DNA of 64,000 nt from JBJFGR01 sp051892875 (GCA_051892875.1 JBJFGR010000140.1:39230-103229); one strand, 5' to 3'; shown: positions 10,301 to 18,001, counted from the stretch's first letter. Program-made: numbers and translations. The notes: generated by a model from the letters alone, not told the origin.

Positions 10301-12273
10301 TGACCAATAACAGCTTTAGGAGTAATACCATGTATTTGCAATAATTTACATAAACCTAACTGTATCGCAAAAATTAATGGTTGAGCAATCTTTGTATTCT
10401 GAATAATATCCACAACTACAGAATTCTGTGTATTGTTATCATCAGATAATAAATTTTTAATAGAAAAATCTAGATATCTATCAATCTTTTCAGAAAGAAT
10501 ATCCATAAACTCAGCAAATACAGAACTTTCTTTATAAAGATTTACTCCCATTCCTATATACTGAGAACCATTACCATTAAAGACAAAAGCAATTTTTTTA
10601 TAATCAATGTGACTTTCAACATAGGTAAAACCACCTAGATTATTGTTATCAGCTCCATATGAAACCTTATTTTCTATAAAATTTCTAATTTCAGTAATAA
10701 AACTTTCTTTATTAGAAGCTGAAAAAACTACTCTACATGGATAAATATCTCTAGCTATAAATGTTTTATAGGTATAAGCTCGAAGTAAAAAATCTTCTGT
10801 TCCAAAGTTTTGTAGAGAGTTTAAGGTTTCAATATGTTTTAAACATAATTTCTTAAGTGCATTTTTTGATTTTGCACTAACGAATAATGAATAAGATGAT
10901 TCTTTATCGTCTAAGTTAGAAATAGCAGTATTTTGTTCTTTTTCAAAAATAGTGCTTTCAACTTTAGGGGAATAATTTTGAACTATAACGTGAGCATTAG
11001 CCCCACCAAAACCAAATGAATTTACACCTGCTGTACGAATATCTTTACTGCAAATATTTAAACCATTTGGGGTGCACTGAATTTTGAGTTTATTAAAATC
11101 TATATTTTTATTTGGAACATAATCAAAAGGTATAGGAGGTATATAACCATGATTAAGACTTAGCACCGCTTTTATAAAACTAGCTAAACCCGACATCGGT
11201 TCCATATGACCTAAATAACCCTTCGCTGAAGAAATTGGCAATACTTGATTATTTTGTCTATCTACAGCATATACAGAAGATATTGACTTTGCTTCTATAG
11301 GATCACCAACAGGTGTTCCTGTTCCATGGGCCTCTACATAATCGATATCTGAAGCTTTTAATCCGCTCTGAAAAAGAACTTTTTCCATCAACTCTTTCTG
11401 TGCAATATCTGATGGAATTGTAAGACCATTTTTTCTAGAGCCATCTGTGTTTACACCACTTGCCTTAATAACCGCATAAATTTTATTATTATCTTTAATT
11501 GCATCTTCTAGGGATTTTAATAAAAGTACAGCCACACCTTCAGAACGAACATACCCATTTGCGTCATCAGCAAAAGGATGACAAGTACCAGTAGGAGATA
11601 ACATTGAAGCTTTACTAAAGCCTACAAAAGAATATGGATCCTGAAGTAAATGAACTCCTGCTACTAACGCACAAGAAACTTCCTCTGTTCTTATAGCTTG
11701 ACAAGCATAGTGCAAAGATACCAATGATGATGAACATGCAGTATCCATTGATACAGATGGTCCATGTAAATCAAATACATAAGAAATGCGATTGCTAGCA
11801 ATACTTAAGGTATTTCCCGTCATGGTATAAGCTGAAATAGAAGGTAAATCCTTTGGAGCTTGTAAACCGTAATCCAAAGATGATATACCTGTATAAACTC
11901 CGCAGTTAGCTCCCTTAAATTCAGATACTTTTATTCCAGCATCTTCAAGGCATTCATGTGTTACTTCTAATAATAAACGTTGCTGAGGATCTAACCATTC
12001 GGCTTCCTTTGGAGAAATTCCAAAAAAACTAGCATCAAAATCCTTAATATTTTCTAAAACTCCTGCTTTAAAAGTTACACTTCTACCAAGAATAGATTTT
12101 ATTGAATCTTGATATAAATCCGTTGGCCATCTATTAGTAGGAATTTCAGAAATAGCAGACTCTCCACAGGATAACAGTTTCCATAAATCATCTAAACTGT
12201 TAATTCCATTTGGAAATCTTAGTGCTATACCTATGACAGCAATATCTTTACATGTTGTCAATTTTTTATTCAA
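4303..12273 (-). CDS. Type I fatty acid/polyketide synthase, RkpA/WcbR-like, capsule cluster
   Basis: A 2656-aa multidomain synthase. KS is at about 10-435 (DTACSSS C180, EAHGTGT H316, KGYLGH H356). AT is at 560-860 (GHSMGE S659, YPFHS H763). DH is at 955-1255 (H990 and D1167, but the usual HxxxGxxxxP proline is replaced by alanine). A degenerate methyltransferase-like region spans about 1300-1650. ER is at 1895-2225 (HGAAGGVG at 2046-2053) and KR at 2245-2480 (TGGTRGFG, Y2405). ACP is at 2530-2605 (GLDSLMA, phosphopantetheine S2566). No thioesterase follows. The domain order equals animal FAS without TE and predicts a largely reduced acyl chain left on the ACP. The oxoamine synthase encoded just downstream could release it. 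Confidence 0.93.
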   Translation of the reverse strand: MNKKLTTCKDIAVIGIALRFPNGINSLDDLWKLLSCGESAISEIPTNRWPTDLYQDSIKSILGRSVTFKAGVLENIKDFDASFFGISPKEAEWLDPQQRLLLEVTHECLEDAGIKVSEFKGANCGVYTGISSLDYGLQAPKDLPSISAYTMTGNTLSIASNRISYVFDLHGPSVSMDTACSSSLVSLHYACQAIRTEEVSCALVAGVHLLQDPYSFVGFSKASMLSPTGTCHPFADDANGYVRSEGVAVLLLKSLEDAIKDNNKIYAVIKASGVNTDGSRKNGLTIPSDIAQKELMEKVLFQSGLKASDIDYVEAHGTGTPVGDPIEAKSISSVYAVDRQNNQVLPISSAKGYLGHMEPMSGLASFIKAVLSLNHGYIPPIPFDYVPNKNIDFNKLKIQCTPNGLNICSKDIRTAGVNSFGFGGANAHVIVQNYSPKVESTIFEKEQNTAISNLDDKESSYSLFVSAKSKNALKKLCLKHIETLNSLQNFGTEDFLLRAYTYKTFIARDIYPCRVVFSASNKESFITEIRNFIENKVSYGADNNNLGGFTYVESHIDYKKIAFVFNGNGSQYIGMGVNLYKESSVFAEFMDILSEKIDRYLDFSIKNLLSDDNNTQNSVVVDIIQNTKIAQPLIFAIQLGLCKLLQIHGITPKAVIGHSMGEIAAAYISGKLTLDEAIKVICIRSMLQDTTRGQGKMAAVSVSKNEFNNICCELNITDVCVAAINSVDNITISGNTSSLNTLEKFFVNKKIFFKLLDVDYPFHSSYMDVIKDSVLNELHDISTNDKENEEKSSVISFYSSVIGTKCEKDFLLNNVYWWRNIRDEVNFYSGVKSLLEDGYDYLIEIGTNAILQRYLRDIAKEVTNKNLEKGNSLVINPKISSTLLPNNDSLSRMTKVIMESHLLCSNLDKSCFFGDVNNFNHSNLLNKNLLEALELPHYAWEKQHYEYKNSTEKVVEHFRESPLLGWKISSSEYIWENVLEPSKNQLLRDHIVDGQYVVAAADYIEIVLEALKSMLGNSAIENLCQWFNIEYLDIINPITMDNKECYKSVRVKILSNTQDFEILSKDYLSNDDWLLNIKGRLYSVTTSNSLVDNKNSKFIDSSSNSFVYSLDSCEIYDLTKKLGLTYGKNFRQLTKVVVNESEKMLKVCLVSNNECSSEYVIHPGVIDAGFQGLLASIIGNSRETTTNSTLSTYLPVKFGNVSIKSNISNSKITYIIGKLLKISSRSLLAEFSIFNADNECVGFLQDCRFNVLPRANNMNEQNISLWHYEQQALRHNLISTIDDKEFTPKKIAEFLSKLSLPEIFVKRRKIWFETVLPLIENAVLYYCLESLKIALSSVDNFTLSEQTKDSLHPLVLYIIDLLVDHNLIAINNNNQINFISESEESSGDEILRYAYENCPEAIYEILPIYRLGNKLPIVVSELIQNEFSSTENTKNTKNTTINTKINDYSTIYAGNAMKYKGIYKALLEFIVLLKRFVSNNKHILRVLELGNKNLIQTIVNKEFNGNLSSFEIVSLEVFDFDSRNLSIKEEKLNQIKNSLEQSGHNAFDLIVIDEQLCYVKDYDQALLNIYNLLSNKGLLIVIERNSDWSANILNGLDKSWWLEDKTSILKPSSYWESLLKSSYFNDTAIYTEPTSAGLQTGSYLIFAQKDLSCSNNQTIKNIEINNQIYTNNENILFIVSTNNQNFEEKNSDKCVVKELIINKLLDKVNSAVSASVIYEKIESIELDIDIKAYLLKTTFNKVVYVVSCIDELKTPNVLQQLAKLANNLYEINSSCRDISLSVITFNANEDSTSSAIRGEIRVISNELKNININSINIEIDSITSVDNFQKVVDFKVSSIWNELIASCGLDEITIELSNERNSLDLFNRTVIKKGFSDLTSFYKESLLNNNILGKAYYLDFSAPGRLKNLCWIEKEIPKAETLASNEVLVDVKVTGLNFRDIMMTMGLVPEDALEKGFSGPFLGFEFSGVISAIGSNVSDFAIGDRVLGFGSCCFSNKVVVKDYSISRIPKKWSFESAATVPIVFFTAWYALSTLANMKKGESILIHGAAGGVGIAAIQIAKYLGLEIYATAGSESKHDFLRMLGVEHIYNSRELDFRTELLRDTNGQGVDAVLNCLSGEAMRESLGLLKPFGRFMELGKRDFVENTSLGLRYFKENISYFAIDVDQLFKFNPIKAKEIFNQVIDLFKKEVFIPLPYISFSNNDIVNAFKYMQQGNQTGKVVVTIDELKSSIVTNINNIKNNVISSKDIWLITGGTRGFGWATAKYLLEQKKVKQVILVSRSGITDESVIKESRQYLVNKESNECSNTDRIIVKRCDVSDKNALEYLWQDLLSNNIQVTGIVHAAGVFADCLLKDITVEHYQKVWNSKYIGAKNLHELSKKSSTVKNFVVYSSISVAIGNIGQANYVATNSALEALVNKRIQEGYNACCIEWGPISDVGYLQDKGQVKKSLELAIGTEALNSAEALSLLPEAIIRGGTQIIANLNWLSISESIGKVPSRIYALVQDSKNQNQFISTNNLLLAIKDKTKSEAVNIISNILVSEIADTMGFTTEQINKEQNLQDMGLDSLMAMDLIVSIEKQTGIKLSVMAFQDNPNVNKLSLKIYEKMVGSDEGFAEATEVSSDENNSNSVIKQVLATHVESEDLQDFLVNKEVKSND
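7941..7982 (-). repeat. Imperfect 9-nt tandem repeats inside the PKS gene
   Basis: Four to five imperfect copies of a TTCTTTGTA-like unit (plus strand) encode the low-complexity stretch NTKNTKNTTINTKIN at about residues 1432-1446. The unit is a multiple of three, so copy-number change would keep the frame. It lies in the weakly conserved methyltransferase-like region. Confidence 0.6.
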
Positions 12274-12287
12274 AACAAACCTACTAA

Positions 12288-13541
12288 TTAAACTTTATTA
12301 AATAAATCCCAACAACCTCTAGTATCTACAAGAAATTGATTAGAAGATAATTTGGGAATAAAACATTTGAATTCTTTATGATCAACTAATAAAACTAAAA
12401 TATCTGAACATAAGGCTTCTTCCAAGCTCACTAGAGCTACACCTAAATCACCAAGTTCTTTCGGTATACTTGTAATATTTGGTTCAACAGCTACAACTGC
12501 TCCTAAAAATTCACTTGCTAAATTTCTAGTGATAGAAATAGCAGGGCTTTCTCTTAAATCATCTACATTTGGTTTAAATGCCAAACCTAAACAGGAAATT
12601 GAACACTTTCCAGAAAAATGCTTATTAGAAATCTTTCTGACTTGTTCAACAACAAAATTAGGTTTTGAATCATTTACTTCTCTAGCCGTTCTTATAAGTT
12701 TTGCCTGTTCAGGGGTTTTATTAACAATAAACCACGGATCAACTGCTATACAATGTCCACCAACTCCAGGCCCAGGATTTAAAATATTAACTCTAGGATG
12801 ATGATTAGCAAGACTAATCAATTCCCATACATTTATATTCAATTTGTCACAAATAAGGGATAACTCATTTGCAAATGCAATATTTACATCTCTAAATGCA
12901 TTTTCTGCAAGCTTTGACATTTCCGCAGTTCTAGCATTTGTTTTTAAAATCTCACCTTTTACAAAAATAGCATAAATATCAGCAGCCTTTTCAGCTGATA
13001 TCTTGTTTATACCGCCTATAATTCTGTCATTATTTATGAGCTCAGACATGATTTTGCCAGGAAGAACTCTTTCTGGGCAGTAAGAAACGTAAATGTCACA
13101 TTCTTCACTATCCTCAGAGGACACAACTAAATCAGGTCTCAATTTATTAAGCATCTCAGCAACTTTTTCTGTAGTACCAACAGGAGAAGTTGATTCAAGA
13201 ATTACGGTATTTCCTTTTCTAATATAAGAAGCTATTTCTGTTATTGCAGCATCAACATAACTTAAATCGGGTTCTAATCCCTCTCTAAATGGTGTAGGAA
13301 CACAGATAATATAAGCATCAGCTTCACTAGCGTTACTAGAAGCTTTTAAATGACCACTTTGAACCACTGCTTTGACAATATCAGCTAAACCAGGTTCGAC
13401 TATATGAATCTTACCTTGATTTATAGTATCAATAGCATGCTGATTAATTTCAACTCCAGAAACATATACACCATTAGTAGCAAACATTGCTGCAGTCGGT
13501 AAACCGATATAGCCTAGGCCACAAACACAAATTCTATTCAC
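12288..13541 (-). CDS. wecC: UDP-N-acetyl-D-mannosamine dehydrogenase
   Basis: The 417-aa protein belongs to the UDP-glucose/GDP-mannose dehydrogenase family and oxidises UDP-ManNAc to UDP-ManNAcA with two NAD+. The N-terminal Rossmann motif is CGLGYIGLP. The catalytic segment GPGVGGHCIAVDPWF carries C264 and the WecC-type continuation 'IAVDPWFI'. The C-terminal binding domain contains GLAFKPNVDDLRESP. It lies 3 nt after wecB and 14 nt before the PKS gene, so it supplies a uronic acid for the capsule rather than for enterobacterial common antigen; no other ECA gene is seen. Confidence 0.92.
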   Translation of the reverse strand: MNRICVCGLGYIGLPTAAMFATNGVYVSGVEINQHAIDTINQGKIHIVEPGLADIVKAVVQSGHLKASSNASEADAYIICVPTPFREGLEPDLSYVDAAITEIASYIRKGNTVILESTSPVGTTEKVAEMLNKLRPDLVVSSEDSEECDIYVSYCPERVLPGKIMSELINNDRIIGGINKISAEKAADIYAIFVKGEILKTNARTAEMSKLAENAFRDVNIAFANELSLICDKLNINVWELISLANHHPRVNILNPGPGVGGHCIAVDPWFIVNKTPEQAKLIRTAREVNDSKPNFVVEQVRKISNKHFSGKCSISCLGLAFKPNVDDLRESPAISITRNLASEFLGAVVAVEPNITSIPKELGDLGVALVSLEEALCSDILVLLVDHKEFKCFIPKLSSNQFLVDTRGCWDLFNKV

Positions 13542-13544
13542 GAC

Positions 13545-14666
13545 TTACAACTCCGATGCCCTAATGATTGCTTCAACTATTCGTTCAGCTGAATGTCCAT
13601 GTCCATAAGGATTTTGAGCTTTAACCATTTGGTTATACAAGTCTTTATCATCCAAAATATTAGAGGTAACATCAATAATCGAATTAGCATTAGTACCTAC
13701 TAAAACAGAACAACCTGTTTTAAGGCCTTCTATTCTTTCTGTTACATCTCTCATCACTAATACTGGCTTTCTTAATGCCGAAGCTTCCTCTTGAATACCG
13801 CCTGAATCCGTTAAAATAAGATATGATGAATTCAATAAAGATTGAAAATGTAAATATGATTGAGGCGGAAATAATAAGATATTATCAAAATTAGAAAGAT
13901 AGTAATTAACCGGCTTCTGTACGCTTGGATTTAAATGGACAGGATAAACAAATAAACAATCGCTATATCTATTAGCTAATACACGTATAGCTTCACATAT
14001 CCCTTCAAAACCTTTTCCAAAATTTTCACGTCTGTGAGCTGTTATAAGAATTATTCTCTTACCATTTTCTATTTCTTTTGCAACTTTTTCATTCAAATAT
14101 TGGGGCTTATCTTTTAGGTAGTCTTTGGCCCATAGCAGAACATCAATAACGGTGTTTCCCGTTATGAAAGCACAATCAGGATCAATACCCTCTCTAATTA
14201 AATTTGCGTATGAATTTCGTGTAGGAGCAAAATGAAGATCAGCTATTCTAGTAACTATCTGTCTATTGGACTCTTCTGGAAAAGGTGACTTTTTATCAAA
14301 ACTTCGTAACCCAGCCTCGACATGAGCTATTTTGATATTTCTATAAAATGCACACATTGCACTTACCATTGCAGTTGTTGTATCACCCTGAACAACAACC
14401 CAATCAGGGTTTGTTTCATCGAATACTTTATCAAGGGATGTAAACAATTTAGCAGTAAGTGACGCCAAACTTTGATTCTCAGACATTACGTTAAGAGAAA
14501 AATCAGGTATTAACTTAAAATCGTCAAAAACACTATCTATCAATTGAGAATGTTGTCCAGAATTACACAGTAAAACATCAATTTCGGGATGTTTTTTAAA
14601 CTCATACACTAATGCTGCAACCTTAATAGCCTCAGGCCGAGTTCCTGCAATAATTATTACCTTCAT
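13545..14666 (-). CDS. wecB: UDP-N-acetylglucosamine 2-epimerase (non-hydrolysing)
   Basis: The 373-aa protein converts UDP-GlcNAc to UDP-ManNAc. Family motifs are IIIAGTRPEAIK at the N-terminus, VQGDTTTAMV, HVEAGLRS near residue 115, PEESNRQ, TAHRRENFG and the UDP-binding LTDSGGIQEEA. The length matches the WecB/MnaA family. It is the first gene of the capsule operon; the region upstream (14667-14980) holds promoter candidates and a homopolymer tract. Confidence 0.94.
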   Translation of the reverse strand: MKVIIIAGTRPEAIKVAALVYEFKKHPEIDVLLCNSGQHSQLIDSVFDDFKLIPDFSLNVMSENQSLASLTAKLFTSLDKVFDETNPDWVVVQGDTTTAMVSAMCAFYRNIKIAHVEAGLRSFDKKSPFPEESNRQIVTRIADLHFAPTRNSYANLIREGIDPDCAFITGNTVIDVLLWAKDYLKDKPQYLNEKVAKEIENGKRIILITAHRRENFGKGFEGICEAIRVLANRYSDCLFVYPVHLNPSVQKPVNYYLSNFDNILLFPPQSYLHFQSLLNSSYLILTDSGGIQEEASALRKPVLVMRDVTERIEGLKTGCSVLVGTNANSIIDVTSNILDDKDLYNQMVKAQNPYGHGHSAERIVEAIIRASEL

Positions 14667-14844
14667 TTAATCAAACTCTACAAAATACAATAAATAAGCA
14701 ATGTTTACTCTTTGTATGGAACATAAAAGTGCTATAACTTTCATTATCTTTTGATATTATGTTTGGCTTTTATTTATTATTAATAATTTTTAAAATTAAA
14801 AATTGTAAAAAATAAATTCAGCAAATACAGATTTCACTATACTC

Positions 14845-14863
14845 AAAAAAAAAAAAAAAAAAA
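14845..14863. repeat. 19-nt A/T homopolymer in the capsule-operon leader
   Basis: An uninterrupted run of 19 A on the plus strand (T on the capsule coding strand) lies about 180 nt upstream of wecB. On the coding strand it is followed after GAG by a TATAGT -10-like hexamer. Tracts of this length are prone to slippage. Whether it sits inside a promoter is inference. Confidence 0.9.
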
Positions 14864-14905
14864 TGAAATGTATCACAAAATTGAAATAATTTTTGCTTAA
14901 ATGCG

Positions 14906-14934
14906 ATTATAAAGAATGTTTATATTGAAGATAA
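14906..14934 (-). promoter_or_regulatory. Candidate capsule operon promoter
   Basis: The minus strand reads TTATCT, 17 nt, TATAAT. The -10 is perfect and the -35 is weak (3 of 6). A second possible start uses TATAGT immediately downstream of the T19 tract. The 370-bp gap between rplQ and wecB (14667-15036) otherwise shows only AT-rich DNA and the rplQ terminator; no gene was seen. Confidence 0.4.
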
Positions 14935-14980
14935 TATTATCCAAAAAGACAATTTAGTAGACAGAATATATTACATAATT

Positions 14981-15011
14981 AAAAAAGGTTTGAACAACTG
15001 TTCAAACCTTT
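14981..15011 (-). terminator. Rho-independent terminator of the alpha operon
   Basis: Perfect 12-bp inverted repeat (14984-14995 and 15000-15011) with a four-base loop, followed on the minus strand by a run of T. It lies 25 nt after the rplQ stop and ends the rpsM-rpsK-rpsD-rpoA-rplQ transcript. Confidence 0.92.
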
Positions 15012-15036
15012 AATTTAACTTATTTATTAACTAAAA

Positions 15037-15435
15037 TTATTCAGCAGAACTTTCAGCTACAACTTCTGCAGGTTCAACCTTTTGATCAGTTAAACATACA
15101 TAAGCCATTTGAGCCATATCACCTGGACGAAGACCACACTTTAACACTCTAGTGTAACCACCTTGTCTTTCAGCACAACGCTTTGCAATATCATTAAATA
15201 ATTTTGTTACAATATCTCTATCACGAGTGCGAGCAAAAACTAAACGACGATTTGCAACACTATCAGTTTTAGCAAGAGTGATCAAACGATCTGCAACAAT
15301 ACGCAATTCCTTAGCCTTTGGTAAAGTAGTCTTTATAGTTTCTTCTCTAAATAAAGCCACTGCCAAAGAACGGAACAAAGCAGCTCTGCTACTTGAATTA
15401 CGACCTAACTGACGGCCACTCATACGATGACGCAT
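15037..15435 (-). CDS. rplQ: 50S ribosomal protein L17
   Basis: The 132-aa protein begins MRHRMSGRQLGRNSSSRAAL, the invariant L17 N-terminus, and contains the usual LPKAKELR segment. It is the last gene of the alpha operon, 20 nt after rpoA. The final residues form a short acidic tail (EVVAESSAE). Confidence 0.97.
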   Translation of the reverse strand: MRHRMSGRQLGRNSSSRAALFRSLAVALFREETIKTTLPKAKELRIVADRLITLAKTDSVANRRLVFARTRDRDIVTKLFNDIAKRCAERQGGYTRVLKCGLRPGDMAQMAYVCLTDQKVEPAEVVAESSAE

Positions 15436-15455
15436 GATAAATTCCTTCTAAAAAA

Positions 15456-16466
15456 TTATGATTTATTTCTTGTACCAGCACCAGGTAAATCAGCAGGCGG
15501 CCAATTATCTAGACGCATACCTAAAGACAAACCACGCTGAGCTAAAACATCTTTAATTTCATTTAAAGACTTTCTACCTAAATTCGGAGTCTGTAATAAT
15601 TCTACCTCGGTACATTGAACTAAATCACCAATATACTGTATCTGTTCAGCTTTCAAACAATTTGCAGATCGAACAGTTAATTCCAAATCATCAACAGGTT
15701 TCAATAAAACCGGATCAGGGGCTGGAATTTGTGTTTGTTCTACTATATTTATAGTCTGAACAGCGTCAAGATCTACAAAAGAATATAGTTGTTCGCGAAG
15801 TAATTCAGCACCCTTGTTAATTGCACTTTCAGGATCAATCACACCATTGGTTTCAATTGTAATAACCAATTTATCTAAGTCAGTTCTCTGCTCTACACGA
15901 GCTGACTCAACGTCATATGAAAAATACTTAATAGGTGTAAATGAAGCATCTAAGCACAACCTAGAATCTTTCTTATCTGATACTTGAGAAGAAAGACTCG
16001 CTGGTACATATCCCTTGCCCTTCTGAACTGTAAAACCTATTGAAATACTAGATTTTTGTGAATTCAAATGACATATAACCTGCTCAGGATTAATAATCTG
16101 AACAAATTCAGGACATTCTATATCTTTCGCTAACACTGGGCCTGTGCCTGTTTTAGTTAAACTCAACTTTACTTCATCAATTGATTCATCATCAACATTT
16201 ACAACGATACTTTTAACATTCAGAAGAACTTCAAGAATTTCTTCCTGTATATCATCTTTTACTGAATATTCATTATCGACACCATCAATAACAACAGATG
16301 TAATTGCATATCCATCCATTGACATTAACAAGCAACGACGTAAAGCTTGACCAAGAGTATTTCCAAAACCACGCTCTAGAGGTTCGACTACCATCTTTGC
16401 GTGATTTGCAGAAATCATTTCTATACCAATTGTTTTTGGTTTTAAAAAGTCTGTTACAGAGCCCAA
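15456..16466 (-). CDS. rpoA: RNA polymerase subunit alpha
   Basis: The 336-aa protein has an assembly domain (about residues 1-235, with RGFGNTLGQALRR near 33-45), a flexible linker and a C-terminal DNA-binding domain (about 255-325). The latter contains VRSANCLKAE, the UP-element/CRP-contact helix, and the helix-hairpin stretch TPNLGRKSLNEIK. Length and architecture are standard. It lies 26 nt after rpsD. Confidence 0.97.
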   Translation of the reverse strand: MGSVTDFLKPKTIGIEMISANHAKMVVEPLERGFGNTLGQALRRCLLMSMDGYAITSVVIDGVDNEYSVKDDIQEEILEVLLNVKSIVVNVDDESIDEVKLSLTKTGTGPVLAKDIECPEFVQIINPEQVICHLNSQKSSISIGFTVQKGKGYVPASLSSQVSDKKDSRLCLDASFTPIKYFSYDVESARVEQRTDLDKLVITIETNGVIDPESAINKGAELLREQLYSFVDLDAVQTINIVEQTQIPAPDPVLLKPVDDLELTVRSANCLKAEQIQYIGDLVQCTEVELLQTPNLGRKSLNEIKDVLAQRGLSLGMRLDNWPPADLPGAGTRNKS

Positions 16467-16492
16467 AATTATACCCTCTTTCCGAGACTAAA

Positions 16493-17116
16493 TTACTTAG
16501 AGTAAAGTTCGACAATAAGCTGTTCTTTAATATCAGCTGGTAATTCAGAGCGTTCAGGCTTATTCTTATAAACACCGCTCATATCATCAACATTTACTTC
16601 TATCCAACTATTACCTTCACGATTCTTAGCTAAATCTAAAGCAACTTTAATTCTATCTTGCTTCTTAGCTTTTTCACGTACAGCAATCACATCAGAAGGA
16701 CTTACTTGGTATGAAGGAATATTTACAACCTTACCATTAACAGTAATCGCCTTATGACTTACTAATTGTCTAGATTCCGCTCTTGTAGAGCCAAAACCCA
16801 TACGATAAACCACATTATCTAAGCGACCTTCTAACAATTGAAGTAAGTTTTCACCAGTATTGCCACTTAAACGTGCAGCAGTCTTATAGTAATTTCTGAA
16901 CTGACGTTCTAAAACACCATAAATTCTACGCACTTTCTGCTTTTCACGTAATTGCAAACCATATTCTGAAGCACGTGGTTTATTTGCACCGTGTTGACCT
17001 GGTAACTTGTTAGCTCTTTTGCTCTTATTACTATAGGTCTTAACACCTGATTTTAAAAACAAATCACAGCCTTCTCTACGGCTTAATTTGATTGATGGTC
17101 CAATATATCTTGCCAT
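16493..17116 (-). CDS. rpsD: 30S ribosomal protein S4
   Basis: The 207-aa primary 16S-binding protein starts MARYIGPSIKLSRREG, with the S4 RNA-binding domain at about 98-160 (LDNVVYRMGFGSTRAESRQL). In gammaproteobacteria S4 represses the alpha operon by binding the rpsM leader. A matching leader is visible upstream of rpsM here (17896-18001). Confidence 0.97.
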   Translation of the reverse strand: MARYIGPSIKLSRREGCDLFLKSGVKTYSNKSKRANKLPGQHGANKPRASEYGLQLREKQKVRRIYGVLERQFRNYYKTAARLSGNTGENLLQLLEGRLDNVVYRMGFGSTRAESRQLVSHKAITVNGKVVNIPSYQVSPSDVIAVREKAKKQDRIKVALDLAKNREGNSWIEVNVDDMSGVYKNKPERSELPADIKEQLIVELYSK

Positions 17117-17145
17117 TTATATCTCTCTCCAATTAACCAAGAAGA

Positions 17146-17541
17146 CTATACACGACGCTTCTTTGGTGGACGACAGCCGTTATGAGGAATAGGGGTTACG
17201 TCTGTAATGTTGGTTATCTTGTAACCAATTGCATTAAGAGCACGAATAGAAGATTCACGGCCAGGACCTGGACCCTTTACCATTACTTCCAAATTCTTAA
17301 CACCAAATTCCTTAGCTGCTTCACCTGCTCTTTCAGCAGCAACCTGTGCTGCATATGGAGTAGACTTACGTGAACCTCTAAAACCTGAACCACCAGCAGT
17401 CGCCCAAGATAAAGCATTACCTTGACGGTCTGTTATAGTTACGATTGTATTGTTAAAAGAAGCATGTACGTGAGCAATACCATCAGCAATTTGCTTCTTT
17501 ACACGCTTACGAGCGCGTGCATTAGTTGCGGCTTTAACCAT
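17146..17541 (-). CDS. rpsK: 30S ribosomal protein S11
   Basis: The 131-aa protein carries GIAHVHASFNNTIVTITDR, the hallmark S11 segment, and the C-terminal PHNGCRPPKKRRV. It is part of the 30S platform. It lies 14 nt after rpsM in the alpha operon. Confidence 0.97.
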   Translation of the reverse strand: MVKAATNARARKRVKKQIADGIAHVHASFNNTIVTITDRQGNALSWATAGGSGFRGSRKSTPYAAQVAAERAGEAAKEFGVKNLEVMVKGPGPGRESSIRALNAIGYKITNITDVTPIPHNGCRPPKKRRV

Positions 17542-17555
17542 GTTTATTACCCCTA

Positions 17556-17912
17556 CTACTTCTTAATTGCCTTGCGCGGACCCTTACGAGTACGTGCATT
17601 AGTTTTAGTACGTTGACCGCGAACAGGTAAACCCTTACGGTGACGTAATCCACGATAACAACCAAGATCCATTAAACGCTTAATGTTCATTGAAATTTCA
17701 CGACGAAGATCGCCTTCAACAGTATACTTAGCTACTTGTTCACGAACTTTGTCAATTACAGATTCTTCTAAATCTTTAAATTTAACATCTTGATCTATTT
17801 GAGCATCAGAGCAAATCTTCTTAGCAAGAGTTGGTCCAATACCATAAATTGACTGTAATGCGATTACAGCATGCTTCTGATCAGGAATGTTAATACCAGC
17901 TATACGGGCCAC
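17556..17912 (-). CDS. rpsM: 30S ribosomal protein S13 (GTG start)
   Basis: The 118-aa S13 protein begins MARIAGINIPDQKHAVIAL and ends in the basic TKNARTRKGPRKAIKK tail that reaches tRNA. Translation starts at GTG, preceded by TAGGAG, exactly as in E. coli rpsM, where the GTG forms part of the S4 repressor target. First gene of the alpha operon. Confidence 0.97.
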   Translation of the reverse strand: MARIAGINIPDQKHAVIALQSIYGIGPTLAKKICSDAQIDQDVKFKDLEESVIDKVREQVAKYTVEGDLRREISMNIKRLMDLGCYRGLRHRKGLPVRGQRTKTNARTRKGPRKAIKK

Positions 17913-18001
17913 TATGAACTCCTATTAAAGTTATAAAAAATAGCCTCCGCAAAGCCCGTTAGGATACGCGGGGGCCGATAAGTGCACATTAAAAAACTGC
18001 A
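17896..18001 (-). promoter_or_regulatory. Alpha operon S4-binding leader (Alpha_RBS-like)
   Basis: The leader contains GTATCCTAACGGGCTTT and, at the ribosome site, TAGGAGTTCATAGTGGCCCG. Both are nearly identical in sequence and order to the E. coli alpha leader pseudoknot to which S4 binds to trap the 30S subunit. Autoregulation of rpsM-rplQ by S4 is therefore expected. The right boundary is approximate, set by the predicted transcript start. Confidence 0.8.

Noticed and set aside
12288..14666. Enterobacterial common antigen locus
   Set aside because: Only wecB and wecC are present and they lead into capsule export genes; no wecA, wzxE or rff genes are seen.
14667..14980. JUMPstart/ops element before the capsule operon
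   Set aside because: No GGCGGTAG-type ops sequence found on the coding strand.
16285..16575. 96-codon open frame on the minus strand across the rpoA start
   Set aside because: It lies in a different frame over the end of rpsD and start of rpoA, both certain; no ribosome-binding site or known protein pattern.
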